NCBI RefSeq assembly: GCF_003073045.1
Contig: NC_037594.1
Coordinates: 30,988,737-31,052,736, forward strand
Length of the DNA: 64,000 bases
Origin: Pomacea canaliculata
Taxonomy: Eukaryota; Mollusca; Gastropoda; Architaenioglossa; Ampullariidae
Direction of reading: 5' to 3'
The notes under the pieces were generated by a model. It had not been told where the DNA came from, searched no databases, and was given only the letters and a program-made list of their open reading frames with translations. This document shows, in pieces, positions 1 through 11,965 of this stretch (positions within the stretch are counted from its first letter, which is position 1; each line of letters opens with the position of its first letter). The translations under genes were made by a program, and so were the position numbers.

Positions 1-3000
1 CTTTTTCCCATGCCTCATCTGTGCTTACCTCCCTTTAAGCGATTGAGATTTGTGTCATTATACTGGAGGATAAAAGACCATATTTGTAGAGAACGGAGAT
101 TTTCATACGCAGTTTTGCTGTTCCAAATCTCTTCAGTCCAGTTGGGGAGCATCATGTTGTGACTCTTCTGCACATCAAAGAAAACAGTTTTACAGCTTAA
201 GTTAGGTTATACATGACAAGCATTGAGCCTGATAATAACATTTCTTTGGACTAGCTTATACATATTGTTAAAGTATATTTTAAATGCGCACTGAATTTAC
301 TCAAACTGCAAATGATAATAATAATGGAGGTGAGATCAATGGCCTGTGCACAAAAGACTACAAATGAACTCACATTTAAGTATATAACAAAAAAACACAA
401 GCGCCACAAACATAGCGAACACAAAAGTATATGGGTGAAGATCAAGAACTGAGAAAAGAACAGACGAGTTCTCTGTATTATTATATTTCTTAAAGAGCTG
501 GGTTTTGAGGTTGAGCTTAATTTCTCTGTAATAAAGTTATATTGTACTGTATGTGACAGGTTCTTTCTTGAATATGAATACTACAATTAAAAGTCAATGA
601 AAGCTGGATCTTTTGTTATTAACAACATTTGTAAATAAAGCCAAATTCACATTTGCATAAGCATGGAGGAAAAACTAGACATGACAGCTAATGAAACTTT
701 TTTAAAAACAAATTAAAAAGCACTCATCAGAGATTGACTTACAGACTTACTATTCCCAGGTTTGCCTATTACAGTTGTAGTAATTCTCAATTTCTCATAT
801 TCTTGTAGGGAAAGCTGAGGATCACATTTGTAAAGCTATAGTTATGCCTTATCATCAGCAGGATCCTATTAGCACCCAAATATTAACAGGTGCAATATTA
901 ACAATTTTGAAAGCTAATGATTAACAAACCTCACAAAAAAGAGTATCACCAATTTTCCACACTTCAGTTGCATTCTCTTTTTTCACTCCAGTCTGTTTTT
1001 CAATAAAATCAAAAAATTTCTGGAACAAAAAAATAGAGGTTAAAAAAAAAAGCCTTTTCAATTAACAAAATAACTAATGACTACATTTAGGTCAATAGAT
1101 CTAGTTCTACAACACATAAAACTTACATTCAGGGATATTTCTAAATTGATGACTTGAGTTATAATAGGCTACCAATGAGGTTTTGTCCATGGACATGTAT
1201 ATACTGCATTCTTTTTAGACACACAGTATTGCTAACAATTACAAGACAATTCAATATCATATCAAACAATGCACACAAGGAAATATTTCTCATTTGATCA
1301 TTAAGGAAATAGTCCTTGAGTAACTCTTATTTTTATTTTAGGCAGAGTAAGGTTTCACCAATGTTACAGGAAAAATGTTAGTGTCTTGCCATTCTGTCAA
1401 TCTGACCCAAGTTACAACTGTAGACTTAGTTCTACATAAAAATCAAATGCTTGGCATTTAAAGAAGAAAATAATCTAGACCATGTTTTACCGAAGAGAAC
1501 CTAATACTTACATAAATGGTAATTCAAAATTACACAGAATTCTACGAACATACATGCATGTGTTTGTACATAGACACATGTATGTGTGGAGCGTTTGGGC
1601 AATCAAAAGTATTCTCATTTTGCACCTTCAAGATTTACCATGAGTGCAGAAAATTATATTTCATTATGCCACCATTTTCATCTCACCATGAAGGTAAAAG
1701 AAGTCGCAAAATCTAAAACAAACAACATGAAAACAAAACCTTACTACATTTTACGTCCTTTTCCTGAAAATAAAGTAGAAGCTATTCATCGCAATGATTC
1801 TATGAAAGAAAAAAAAAATGCCTACCGCATTTTCTTTCTCAATCTTCTTGACATCTGGGGATTGTAATTTCAAATCATAGAGTTGGTTGTACTGTGGACA
1901 TGCAGCTCCCATATTGAGTTTCTAAAAATAACCCACATTCCAGAGTACATCAGTTAGCTCACATCTCATTTATCTCTATAAAAGTATAAAAGCCTCTAGC
2001 TTCCTGTAGTCTATCTTGAAAACAATATGTGTAGTTAAGTTTCAGAGGTATTAACATGACCTGCTAATGTAAACCTTGACTTGTAAATGGTTGACTTTTT
2101 CCTTTAATTCAAGTGCAGCTTATCAACCATATAAAGAATATTGATGGAGCTTCAGTGAAGCATATTAACTAGTGACAGTAATTGTTATGGGGAATGGGGA
2201 ACGTCTGATGCACTACATATAAGCTTTTAACCAGCAAACCTCCATGTTCAAACACCAGTGCTCAACTACTTATTCCAAGTGTACAAGTGTACATAAGCAT
2301 TTATAGGACAATATGGACATTTCAAGTCGACCCAGAATCACAAAATATGAAAGAATGATGCCCAGATGCAAAACTGTCGCCAAGATGACCAGTAACTTAC
2401 ATTGTCTTCAAACTTTGGAACTGCGTGAACAGGAATGGGCTGCCATGTGATGTTGGGATTCCAAACCTGGCTACCTGCAGGAGGATACAAGCCAGCCAGG
2501 TTGCAGTAAGCTGACATCAGGCATCTGTCTTCATCAGAGCTCTCTATATGAATCTTGCATATAAACATAATTTTCATCATAAAACTGGATGTTTTTCAAC
2601 CCTCTTAAGGCATGGCACACACATAATGTCAAAACCATGCGCGCCAATCCAGAAAGACATATGCAGAAAGAATGAAGAAACAGAATTAAAAGTCACATAA
2701 GCCTTAGAAATATTACAAATCCTAATGGCTTCATAATCCATTATCATGTCTTTAGGATTTATGATTATCTTCTATGATTGGTGAAAATGTGAACAAATGT
2801 GTGCCAACATATAATAATATTTCCAGATATGCTGCAGTAAGGTAACGATTTTCAGATTACAAATTTTCTGAAACAAGCTATCTTCTTTAAACTGTTCCTT
2901 TCTGGTTACCTCAGAATTGACATATGTTGAATTTAGAAGATTTCTGTATTCTGATCGAAGGAACTGTCCCAGTTTAAAATGTTGCTGCATTCCAATCTAG

Positions 3001-6000
3001 ATAGCAAAGGAATGAATTAAAAAAAATCACAACTATAGACTACAGACTATAAACACTGAATATGAGATTTTCTGTAAAAACTGAAATGATCAATATGGCA
3101 AAAATATTTAATAAGCAATCACAATTCTTATCATTTAAAGCATGAAAGCTTATCACACAATTTTTTACCTTCTTAACATCTTTCAAGGATACAATGAAAC
3201 CTTTTTAAAGCTTATATTTTGTCTAAACATCTTAAAAGTAAAATTCCAAACATCTACCTTTTTCTGTACACTGCAGCTAGGCACATATTTAAAAGATGAC
3301 TAAACAACTATACTGCACAAACATCTGCAATTAGTGTCAGTCAGGCATTAAAGGTTAGTATATCTATGTTTCGATTTTCAAAAGCTGATGCTACACACCT
3401 CTGTCAGCCATCCCAGTCCCTGAGGCCACACATCTGCTTGATAGGGATCCTTGGGGTAAATTGAGACTGGGCTACGATCTCCATGCCGATATAGCTAGTA
3501 AAAAAGACATTTTTGCTTATGTTTCACAGAATGCAGAAAATAATGAATAGTTTAAAGCATTGAATAGTTAGTTTAGTTTATTTCTTGTTACTCCGCAAGA
3601 AGCATAGATAGCGACAGATTAAATAGTACAAGTATGATAATTTGTCAAGTGATTTAGGTTCAACTTTAGGAGAGGACACAACAATTTTTAACAAACAGTA
3701 AAAAGGGGGAGAATAAGTGCAGGGTTAGGGTAAGGTCTTTTTTTTCCCTTTTATGACCATAACAACCAAGGTCAATGCTTTACAAACCCTCTTAAAAGTT
3801 TTTTCCCAGATGTGTTTACAAAATGTATCAAATCTTGATGGGCAATATAAATATGTAAATTTAACAGTCTCAATCTTATAAGTTTGCCCTGGAAATATGT
3901 TGCATGACATCAGTAATGTACATCACTAAGTCGAAGGCCACTGGACTACTTAATGGATGGAGGATGGGGTGGGCTAGGCATTGGGAAAACAACTGGTGTT
4001 TTACATGAGCCAGTAACTAAGTTTATATCAGGGCAAAGCAACTGGTCTTGTAAATAGATGCCACATTCAGAGAAAGGATGGGTCGGAAGGGAGAAAGAGA
4101 AAATACAGGAAGCAGGTGTTAATGTGCTCATACAATAATGATGTTGATTTCTTTTTGTAATATATGCTGAAACACACTTTAACACACTATAAACATTTAA
4201 GGATTGAGAAGCATTGACTGAGAACCTAAAGATATTGATGGATGCAATCATGAGTAAAAGAACTGTTAATACACATTTGATACCCTTTTATTTTCTTTAA
4301 AAAAGGCTCCAATTTCAGGGGGTGAACGCATCCTAACAGGAAATATTATAGAAAGAAGACTGAATGCAATCAAGCCCTGGAGTGCAACAAGAACTGGGGC
4401 ATGCCACTTTGAATTGTACAGAAACTTGGTGTTAGGGTGAGCCTGACAAAAACAAAGGTGTAAATTGTGAGAATAGTCTGAGGTATGTGACATAAAAAAA
4501 AATCACTGTATTTGTCTATTGTTTTCAGCTGCTAGATTCATGTGGGTGTAATGACACATTCTGTCGTTTTGCTTTGTCAGTGGATCTACGTCAAGTTTTT
4601 AGGAATTTTACCGATCTGTGATGTTTGTTGCACGTTCTCTGTTCTGGACTGTTCTTCACTGCTTGTGCTGCGTTATTACTTCTAGTCAACACTTTCATCC
4701 ACTAATGGCTTTGCTTACCATCTTGTTTTGGGTTTTTTGACTTAACAGGATTATGAGCCTTCTTCATTGACACTTAAACTTTCTGACATTGTAAATTAGG
4801 CTGCTTTTCATTTTTTTGATTGATGGACCATTCAGGTTGCTATAGTTTCAGTTTAGATCTAAGATCTCACTGCTTCAGCGATGTCATCTGGTTATAAGAA
4901 GCATTTGGTGTCAATATGCATCTTGCTTTGTCCATGTTTCTGGTCTATTGTTGAGTCTGATTCGTTTGGAAAAGCAGTTGAATGTCTGTGAAAAGCTGCG
5001 AGAAGACCACATCATCAGAAGTGGCACCACAGGACAAAAAGGTACCAAACAGAAAGGGCTGGACAGAGATGTGCAAGAGTCTTATGTCATCTCTCATCTT
5101 TTGGCTTGGTCAGCTGTATGAAGGACTAGAAACAGGACAGCAAGAGAAAGAGTAATGTAGTGACAGAGTATCTGGGAGTTGCCAGCTTATTTTTTACCCA
5201 ACCCCAGCAAAACAGTTCACATCCTCCATCGATTCCAGACTCTACCTTTGTGTCTAGAGAGTTCATTGGGATTTAGGTGACATCTGACAATGATGGGAAG
5301 GTGGTGTTAAAAAAAAAGTTGGTAGGTAACAAGAGTCTGAGCTCAAGTTATCAGTGACACAGCCATCGTTTTGCCAATGCAGGCACTGAAGCTGCTGCTG
5401 TCAAGGCCTTGCACAGAATTATTCATTTGTTTGGCGTGAATCTGTGTCATGAGGTTTTCAAGTCCATACACCAGACCACTGCGTTTTACAACAGAACCTA
5501 ACCACTATCTACACTGCAGTCACATGTCTGTAAATTTTATATCAGACTCTGCAATCAATGGCATGTCTTTCACATCTGTCTGTTCCCAAGCTTTTGCAAG
5601 TTGCCCCACCTCTCCCTGCTGGGTCTGGTGGATCGTATCAGGTTGGATTACTAAAGAAAGGGGGAAAACCTGTTCCATAGCATCTAGCAATCACATTTTT
5701 CTACTTCTTCTGTTAACATGATAAATTAATTTTATATTATTTAATTATTATATGTATAAACTAATATGATGTGCTTGCGTGCCTGTATGTAAGCACCTCG
5801 AGTCTGGCTTATGCTGGAAAAAGGCACTGTACAAATGTGCTATTTATTATTAGTTTGGGACATACAGGACAAACAAAATTACATAAGAATGTGATCTCTA
5901 GGTGGCCAAAATTTTGGAGATGGGATATGTACATAGCATAAAATCTTCAGAATGAGGTTCACAGTACTGCATCAGGTACATTTAGCACAAACCAAGTATA

Positions 6001-6650
6001 TCTGTTATTCATCTGACAGAATACTTTCTCTTGCTATGTACATACTGGTACAATAAAAAGTGAAAATTAAAATGCTGTTGGAGTAAAAATTGTAAAAAAA
6101 AATTTTTTAGTTAGTGTTGTTGTTGGGGTTTTTAGTTTGTTTTTGCTTGCCATTTCCACCTTTGTAACAGACAGCTGCATTTTAATTTTCTTCACTACTG
6201 GTCTACTTTGCTTTTCAACTTTTAGATATGTATTGTGCAGAAGCTATACACATTAACACTATAATGGCTAACTTGTTTCCATTAAAAAATATTATCTGAT
6301 AGCTCATATATCTTCTAACAGGCTTTGAACCCCATTCTAGATTATCATATGATATGGCAGAAGCATTTCATTTACTGATTAGATAGTCCAACGTCTAGCA
6401 AACTATATAGTTCCTGCTTCATCTATATTTTATCTCAAGTTTACTATGGTCCTGATAGCTATTACACAATCAGAAGTCATGACTTGTATTTTTGCATAGC
6501 ACAGCAGTGAAAGCAACCGTAGAACCGTATGCACAGCTTGCAGTTACTCACCACATTCACGAGTCTCAGGGTGTCAGGTGCAGCTGCTAACGCCGCCGTC
6601 ATAAAACATAAACAATTGACCAGTGTAATATTTTTGCTGCCTTTCAACAT
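1..6650 (-). CDS. Histidine acid phosphatase (lysosomal/prostatic type), 5' part, exons 1-7
   Basis: Predicted secretory-pathway phosphomonoesterase of the histidine acid phosphatase family. Exons on the minus strand: 6552-6650, 3399-3494, 2910-2996, 2401-2553, 1826-1921, 930-1019 and 29-167; the gene continues beyond base 1. All junctions are GT-AG and keep the frame over 253 codons. Exon 1 encodes a hydrophobic signal peptide of about 22 residues. Exon 2 has LYRHGDRSP with the catalytic histidine (about residue 37). Exon 4 has the [16 protein letters not shown] block with the second catalytic arginine region. The His-Asp exon and C-terminus lie off the window. Exon boundaries and phases match the three plus-strand copies at 26-50 kb, but the sequence is clearly more divergent, and exon 7 is 15 bases longer. 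Start chosen at the ATG preceding the signal peptide. Intron 1 is about 3.06 kb. Family assignment is firm; the substrate is unknown. Confidence 0.88.
3495..6551. other. Long intron 1 of the minus-strand acid phosphatase
   Basis: This 3.06-kb interval separates the signal-peptide exon from the RHGDRSP exon. I see no convincing coding exon in it. It is AT-rich, has scattered short ORFs without recognisable motifs, and contains a LINE-like 3' tail near 5800-5853. Confidence 0.6.
5795..5853 (+). mobile_element. LINE 3'-tail remnant (CR1/L2-like)
   Basis: The stretch reads as a conserved LINE terminus: a 'gaaaaaggcactgtacaaat' block followed by a short TTATTATTA tail. This form is typical of CR1/L2-type 3' ends. 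No reverse-transcriptase sequence could be recognised upstream, so only the tail is called. It lies within intron 1 of the minus-strand phosphatase, in antisense orientation to that gene. Confidence 0.45.
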
Positions 6651-6902
6651 GGTTATTTAACGTCCCGAGAAGCTCTGGTAATAGTGGGTGTCAACTTCAG
6701 TCGGCAGCGTAGCCTCCTGCCATAGAAACTACTTCCCCGCGCCTCCACCTGTTGTGTTTCCCGTCACGAGCTGTCCCTGTCAACGAACCTCATGACGGTA
6801 GACGTTTAATAGCAAGGGAAATAACCATCGGTAGAACAAACCTCGCGTTTAGAGTTATCTTTCTTTGCACGATGCTTGATCATCTAAGCTCTCTGGCTTG
6901 AT

Positions 6903-6908
6903 CACGTG
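6903..6908. promoter_or_regulatory. CACGTG E-box upstream of minus-strand acid phosphatase
   Basis: An ATCACGTGGA sequence lies about 250 bp upstream of the minus-strand start codon at 6650. It shares the TCACGTG core with the CLEAR element bound by MiT/TFE factors at lysosomal genes. The match is weaker, and the site more distant, than the sites before the tandem copies. No TATA box is evident. Confidence 0.3.
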
Positions 6909-6930
6909 GACATCGTTCATTTGTCTAAAG

Positions 6931-7097
6931 CCGGCCCGCCTCCTGTCTCTGACCGGCCCGCCCACTGGCGAAGGGATAGTATATATACTATATATACAGT
7001 ATTGGGTAAAACTAAGTTACCTATATATAAGTCCGGTCCTCTAAAACCATCCCAATTTCTCATGCGGCCCCTTGGGAAAATTAATTGCCCACCCCTG
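6931..7097 (-). mobile_element. hAT-like non-autonomous DNA element
   Basis: The interval is bounded by an 8-bp direct repeat, GTCTAAAG, at 6923-6930 and 7098-7105, the target-site length of hAT transposons. The right end read on the minus strand begins CAGGGGTGGGCAATTAATTT, a typical hAT terminus. The left end is GC-rich (repeated ggcccgcc) and does not form a clean inverted repeat with the right, so that terminus may have been altered. No transposase coding capacity. Confidence 0.5.
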
Positions 7098-7105
7098 GTC
7101 TAAAG

Positions 7106-8480
7106 GCTGGAGAGACTGGATAATTTATCAGACATGAGCGACGGCACGAGCAATCATTTTCAAATGATGTTACATGTGCCGGAGCAGGCGGTATTCGTAC
7201 TGAAGAGTGGGGAATGAGAGACGAAACATATGTTAGAGAAGCATATTCAAGAACTGGTCTTTGAATTGTATGAAAAAGATAAATGATGGAATTAGAGAAT
7301 CACGGATATGTATCACTTTATACACGTACCGACTTTCTGAAATACTCGTTCTTAGAACCCTGCGGGGCACGAGACATAGGGTATGTGCGGGGCTTTCGAC
7401 GCCACGGCCAGGGAGAGTAAGACGGTTTACACGGACTGTGTGTATGTGTGTGATGAACATTAATGGGCACACGGACATTGCTGGTGGCCAGAAAAGTGCT
7501 CGGAGAGACGTATCGTTAGGAGTGGATTGAAACGGACATGTGTTTGGTGACATTAAGAGAACTGTTGTAGCAGCCTGTGCGCTGTCGTAGTTTCGGTGTT
7601 GAATAATATATGACGTATACCTTTTGATTTAGAACAGACAAGAGTGATAACTTGGGCGGAATGGTTTAAATTGATTTGCTTGAAAGTCTTGTATATATTT
7701 AGTTAATGTTGATTGATTTAAAGTTTTCTTTGATTCCCACGACAAATCTTTGTGCTATGTGATTGAAAGAACACGCAAGGGGACGCGCGTACGTGTAGTG
7801 AGTGAAAGAGTGATTTAAAACAGCGTTCCTGACAACATTCGTGATGTCAGTTTGTAACTCTTTTGTAATTACTGATATATCTTATTTCTGACACTTGGCT
7901 AAATCAGTACTTAGCATTGTCTTTGCTTTTATAGTTTTAGTCATTTATAAATAGAGCTTTTGTGATTTAATTATGCTCTTTTTGTCCTGTATTCATGTGT
8001 ACAAATGATATTTATGTGCATTTTATTCCTTATCCCTTCAGTTCTTGGAGACATCTGTGATCATTTTGCATATTCATGAATTTTTATACGTATTTGTATA
8101 ATTTGAAAGCACATTGCTGGACACTATTTCATTGTTATTTGATTTTTTCTCTCTATATGTATCTTTCTTCTTTTTAACATCACTTCGTCTGTATTTCTTG
8201 CAGTAAACAAACCAGAAAATACATAATTCACAACAATAAATCTGAAAATAAAAGTTCAAAAACTAGAACAAAACTACAATTTTAAAGAGTGAAGTCATTT
8301 TATTGGGTAAACTGGGAAAAAATAATTAAATGGGCAGAGAAGTATCAAACTACATCAAGCAAATGTACAGACTCCAACAACTGCATGACGTACTCTTGCA
8401 TGGAACAGTGCAAGGCTACTAGTAGTAAATATGTAACCATGCTTTTAGACAAGGGAAATAGCACCTCTCCAGGCTAATTC
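7106..8480. other. Intergenic stretch without recognised feature
   Basis: Short overlapping ORFs occur on both strands (about 7233-7553), but none shows a domain, splice structure or codon pattern that would support a gene. The right half is strongly AT-rich. Confidence 0.5.
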
Positions 8481-8507
8481 ATGAAGGAAATCAGCAAAGC
8501 GTCTTTG

Positions 8508-9118
8508 ATATTAATAATAATTTTTTTTTTGCTCAGAGCACTTTACATACATAAATGCACCCATATAACAGACATGCTCACTGCTACTACAGACGCCACT
8601 CATACACCAAGTAAATACAGACATGTCATGCACGCTCAGGGTTACATTGAAGTCGTTCTGAAAAAGATGTGTCTTAAGCTTGAACTTAAAGGAGTAAGAG
8701 AATCAGAGATACGAAGGCTGACAGGTAATCTATTCCAAGTTGATGGGGCTTGGTAAGAGAAAGACCTTTGTCCACATGTTTTGTGGGACTCGCAGAAGCT
8801 TGGTGTCAGAAGAGGTTGAGCGGGTTATAGATGAGAGTGAATTCAGAGAGGTACTGAGGACTGGTGCAAGAAACAGCCGAGTTAATCAAAGTAGAAAGTT
8901 TGTAGGCTATACGGTCTGTGACTGGCAGCCAGTGAAAAGAGCGAATGATAGGCGATATATGTACGTATCTAGATGGTCTACAGATGAGTCAAGCAGCGTT
9001 ATTCTGGATCCTTTGAAATCTGTCCAGAAGATACTTGGGAATTCCAGCTAAAAGAGAATTACAATAGTCCATCCTTGATAGCACAAAGGCACAGATTAGA
9101 GTTTTAGTTGCATTGGAA
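8508..9118 (-). mobile_element. CR1/L2-like LINE fragment, C-terminal reverse-transcriptase region and 3' tail
   Basis: Read on the minus strand, the fragment opens with NATKTLICAFVLSRMDYCNS and continues with FHWLPVTDRIAYKL and FGQRSFSYQAP-like blocks. These are the conserved end of CR1/L2-type reverse transcriptases. It then ends in an AT-rich 3' tail with TTATTATTAAT near 8508-8520. Stops and frame changes are frequent, so it is an inactive relic. A piece carrying the preceding part of the same domain lies at 15.39-15.74 kb in the same orientation, and the 5' break here coincides with the start of the hAT-like block. Confidence 0.75.
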
Positions 9119-9119
9119 A

Positions 9120-10230
9120 TACAAATACAGGGATGGGAGTTCTCCGTCCGGGGGACGGATTTCCGTCCTGAGAAAAAATCTCAGGACGGAACTGGGACGG
9201 AAAGTAAAATTCAAAATTTTCACTGATTACGAAGGACCAGGGACTATGAATAAAAAAAGCGAAAATTTCTCGTATCGTGAACGATACCATACGCTAGTGG
9301 TAATAGGCAGAGGCGGCGTTAGGAATACGCGGGGCCTGGGGCCGACCATCCGCGCGGGCCGGGGTAATGGAGTACGTGTATCAACATCCCTATTGATATG
9401 ATGTGGGAAGCACTGATTTATATACAGTTAGATACAGAGGCGGCGTTAGGAACCGTTAAGAACATGCGGGGCCTGGGGCCGACCATCCGCGCGGGGCCGG
9501 GTAATGGAGTACATGTATCAATATCCCTATTGATGTGATGCCGCGGAAACACTGATTATATACAGTTAGATAGGCTGGATATATTTTCGCGAAATAACGA
9601 ATGAATTTAGTGTTTTAATTGTTCGTTACCTTTCCACCGTTTTGTGACAGTAGCGGTTTTTTTCTTAAAGCGAAATAATATGGTGACGAACAACTTAATA
9701 AACTGCTTGTTATTATTGTCAGGTTTTAACGTGAAGACATGGGTTCAATAATTTTATATTAATTAGAACTTAGAAGTGTTTTCTGAACGTCAATTTTTTT
9801 TTGGTCACAACTTGTTTAACACAGCTAGCAATAAGTCATAAAGATGACCTCGGGGCTAAAGCGCGGGGCCCCTTCGAGAGCGGGGCCTGGGGCGGCCGCC
9901 CCATTTGCCACCCCCTAACGCCGCCACTGGTTAGATAGGTTGGATTAATTTCGCGAAATAACGCACGAATTTAGTGTTTTAATTGTTTGTAACCTTTCCC
10001 ACCGTCTATGACAGTACCGGCTTTTTCTTACAGCGAAATAATATGGTGACGATAACTTAATAAACTGCTTGTTATTATTGTCGGGCTTAACGTGAAGACA
10101 TGGGTTCAATAATTTGCTTAATTAGAACTTAGAAGTGTTTTCTGAACGTCGATTTTTTTTTGTCACAACTTGTTTACCACAGCTATGCAATAAGTCCAGA
10201 AAGATGACCTCGGGTAAGGTGAACCAGACG
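9120..10230. mobile_element. Tandem hAT-like non-autonomous repeat block
   Basis: Two nested direct duplications are visible. A unit beginning ggcggcgttagg occurs at about 9312 and 9439 (offset about 127 bp). A unit of about 275 bp beginning tttcgcgaaataacg occurs at about 9586-9855 and 9950-10215 (offset about 360 bp). A right terminus, ccctaacgccgccactgg, ends near 9929 and is the inverted counterpart of the ggcggcgttagg blocks, resembling hAT termini. No transposase is preserved. The short ATGACCTCGGG start shared by both long units may be the first codons of a lost ORF. Confidence 0.5.
9160..9190. repeat. Perfect hairpin inverted repeat
   Basis: TTCCGTCCTGAGA and TCTCAGGACGGAA form 13-bp arms around a five-A loop. 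A second small inverted repeat, ccgtcc/ggacgg, lies just upstream. It probably marks the subterminal end of a DNA transposon that begins near 9126. Confidence 0.6.
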
Positions 10231-10359
10231 TTTCGGGAGCGAAAGCGAGACGCGTGCCGATGATGGATGTCGTCACCGACAAAGAAACGCCGATAAATGG
10301 GGGGGGGGGGGGGACTTTTCCTCTGACTTTTACCGAGTAGTGATGGTTTCAACGGCAGA

Positions 10360-11965
10360 TCTGTCCACGCCCACTACAGTATTCCATTTTAAATAGAAAA
10401 CCGGTATTTAAAATTTAAATTAAAATATTTCTACCTTATCTCCCGCTCAGCCAACTTTGCGGACGTGCAGGTGAGTCGCTGTATAAATTATCGTGGCAAT
10501 AATGGTCAGGCACCTTTGTCATCTTGCGGGGCTGTTGCTCCCAAACCGTACTTCATAGACCGTGAATCTCCTTGTAAAGTTTCAGTCATTGCAAGATTGT
10601 GTTATACATTTTTTCGCAGGGATTTCGTGAATTTTCCGCTGTCAAAGTTGCACTCACAATTAAAAGTCCTTTCAGTGTTTCCACCTTTTACTGTCTTTTC
10701 ACTGCGATGTTCGTATCGTTCCCGACATAAGTTTAGTCACTGATCCGTACTCAAGAAAACGATTACTGGAAGCGAATAAATGCCGGGCAGCGGGAACCTT
10801 TAATATTATGGATGACATTGATTTGAAAAGACAGAACCAACCTTACACGCTTAAAAATGTTGAAGCCATTGGGTTTATTAAGTATGATTAAGGGCCAGAG
10901 GACTGAGAGCCATACAGATGGTCCCCAGTGACCAAATGATAAAAAATGTGATTTCTGCACATGCCATCATATACAGTGATTTGACAAGAGAGGCTCATCT
11001 GGCTAAAAAAAAAACCCAAACAAAACAGACATCTGTTTGCCAGAATGCTGTCCAAAAAAGGAAGTTGGAGGACTGCATCAGCTTCCAGCGACTAAGAAGC
11101 AGCAGTTACCTCATCAGCAACTGAGCCATCAACACAGACAGCTAAGAGACCAACAGAAACCACACAGCCTGCAACATAGTAACTGGACAAATTGGACATT
11201 TTTGGCAAATACCCCTGAAAGTCTGCTCCCAGAATGTCAGGGAGACCAAAACATCAATCACTGGATTTTTAAAAAAATAAGAAGTGTTAGGTTTTGGTGG
11301 GTATTGGATTTTTTTACTTGTTTTTTATTTGCCTTATTAAAATTAAATGTAGATAAGACAGAAGAGATACGGCATAGACTTTAGGAAAATAAAATTTTGT
11401 TTTATTGTGTACCTGTTGAGGACAGTTAACTCCTTCAGGTACGTAGGCTCTGTTTTTGATTGCAGGCTAAAATGGGATGAAAATGTATATCAGCATGTGT
11501 ACCTTTCCAATAGCTGAATAGTTTTTTTCAGTCAGCCACAGCAACATTGAGCTGTTTTTTTATCAGTCATTCATATGCTGGTTTTACAGTTTTCTGTCCA
11601 TGATATGAACAGTTTGAACCATACTGTCCATATTTTTCCTTAGGTAATTGGTGTTAAGCACAGAAATTAGGATTCCTTTTTATGATCAGCAAATTGTCAG
11701 AAAAGTTTACAGCATTTTGTCCATACCAGAACATGTCCTAGCAGGAGAATTTGTTATAGTGAGTTCAGGCAGGCAAACATACTATGCCTATATGCAAAAG
11801 CAATAGGGACTTGAAATGGTTTACCTCTGCAGTCCACATGCTCAACCATAGATTATAGATTAATTGTCAGTTGTATGTGTGCATGGGTGTGTGATATAGG
11901 TGTACCTTAAGAATGTTTTATATATAAGAATGCACGTTCTTATAATGCACCACTCGCCTAATATT
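10360..11965. other. Intergenic stretch; possible decayed coding fragment
   Basis: No intact gene is recognised. The plus-strand frame 10733-10890 is open for about 55 codons (DISLVTDPYSRKRLLEANKC...). A second frame around 11150-11273 ends in ETKTSITGFLKK before a stop. Stops interrupt both, and neither has splice signals I can defend. The last 30 bp before 11965 may already belong to the LINE downstream. Confidence 0.35.

Noticed and set aside
8481-9051. Two plus-strand ORFs of 91 and 103 codons
   Set aside because: They are antisense to the CR1/L2-like reverse-transcriptase remnant.
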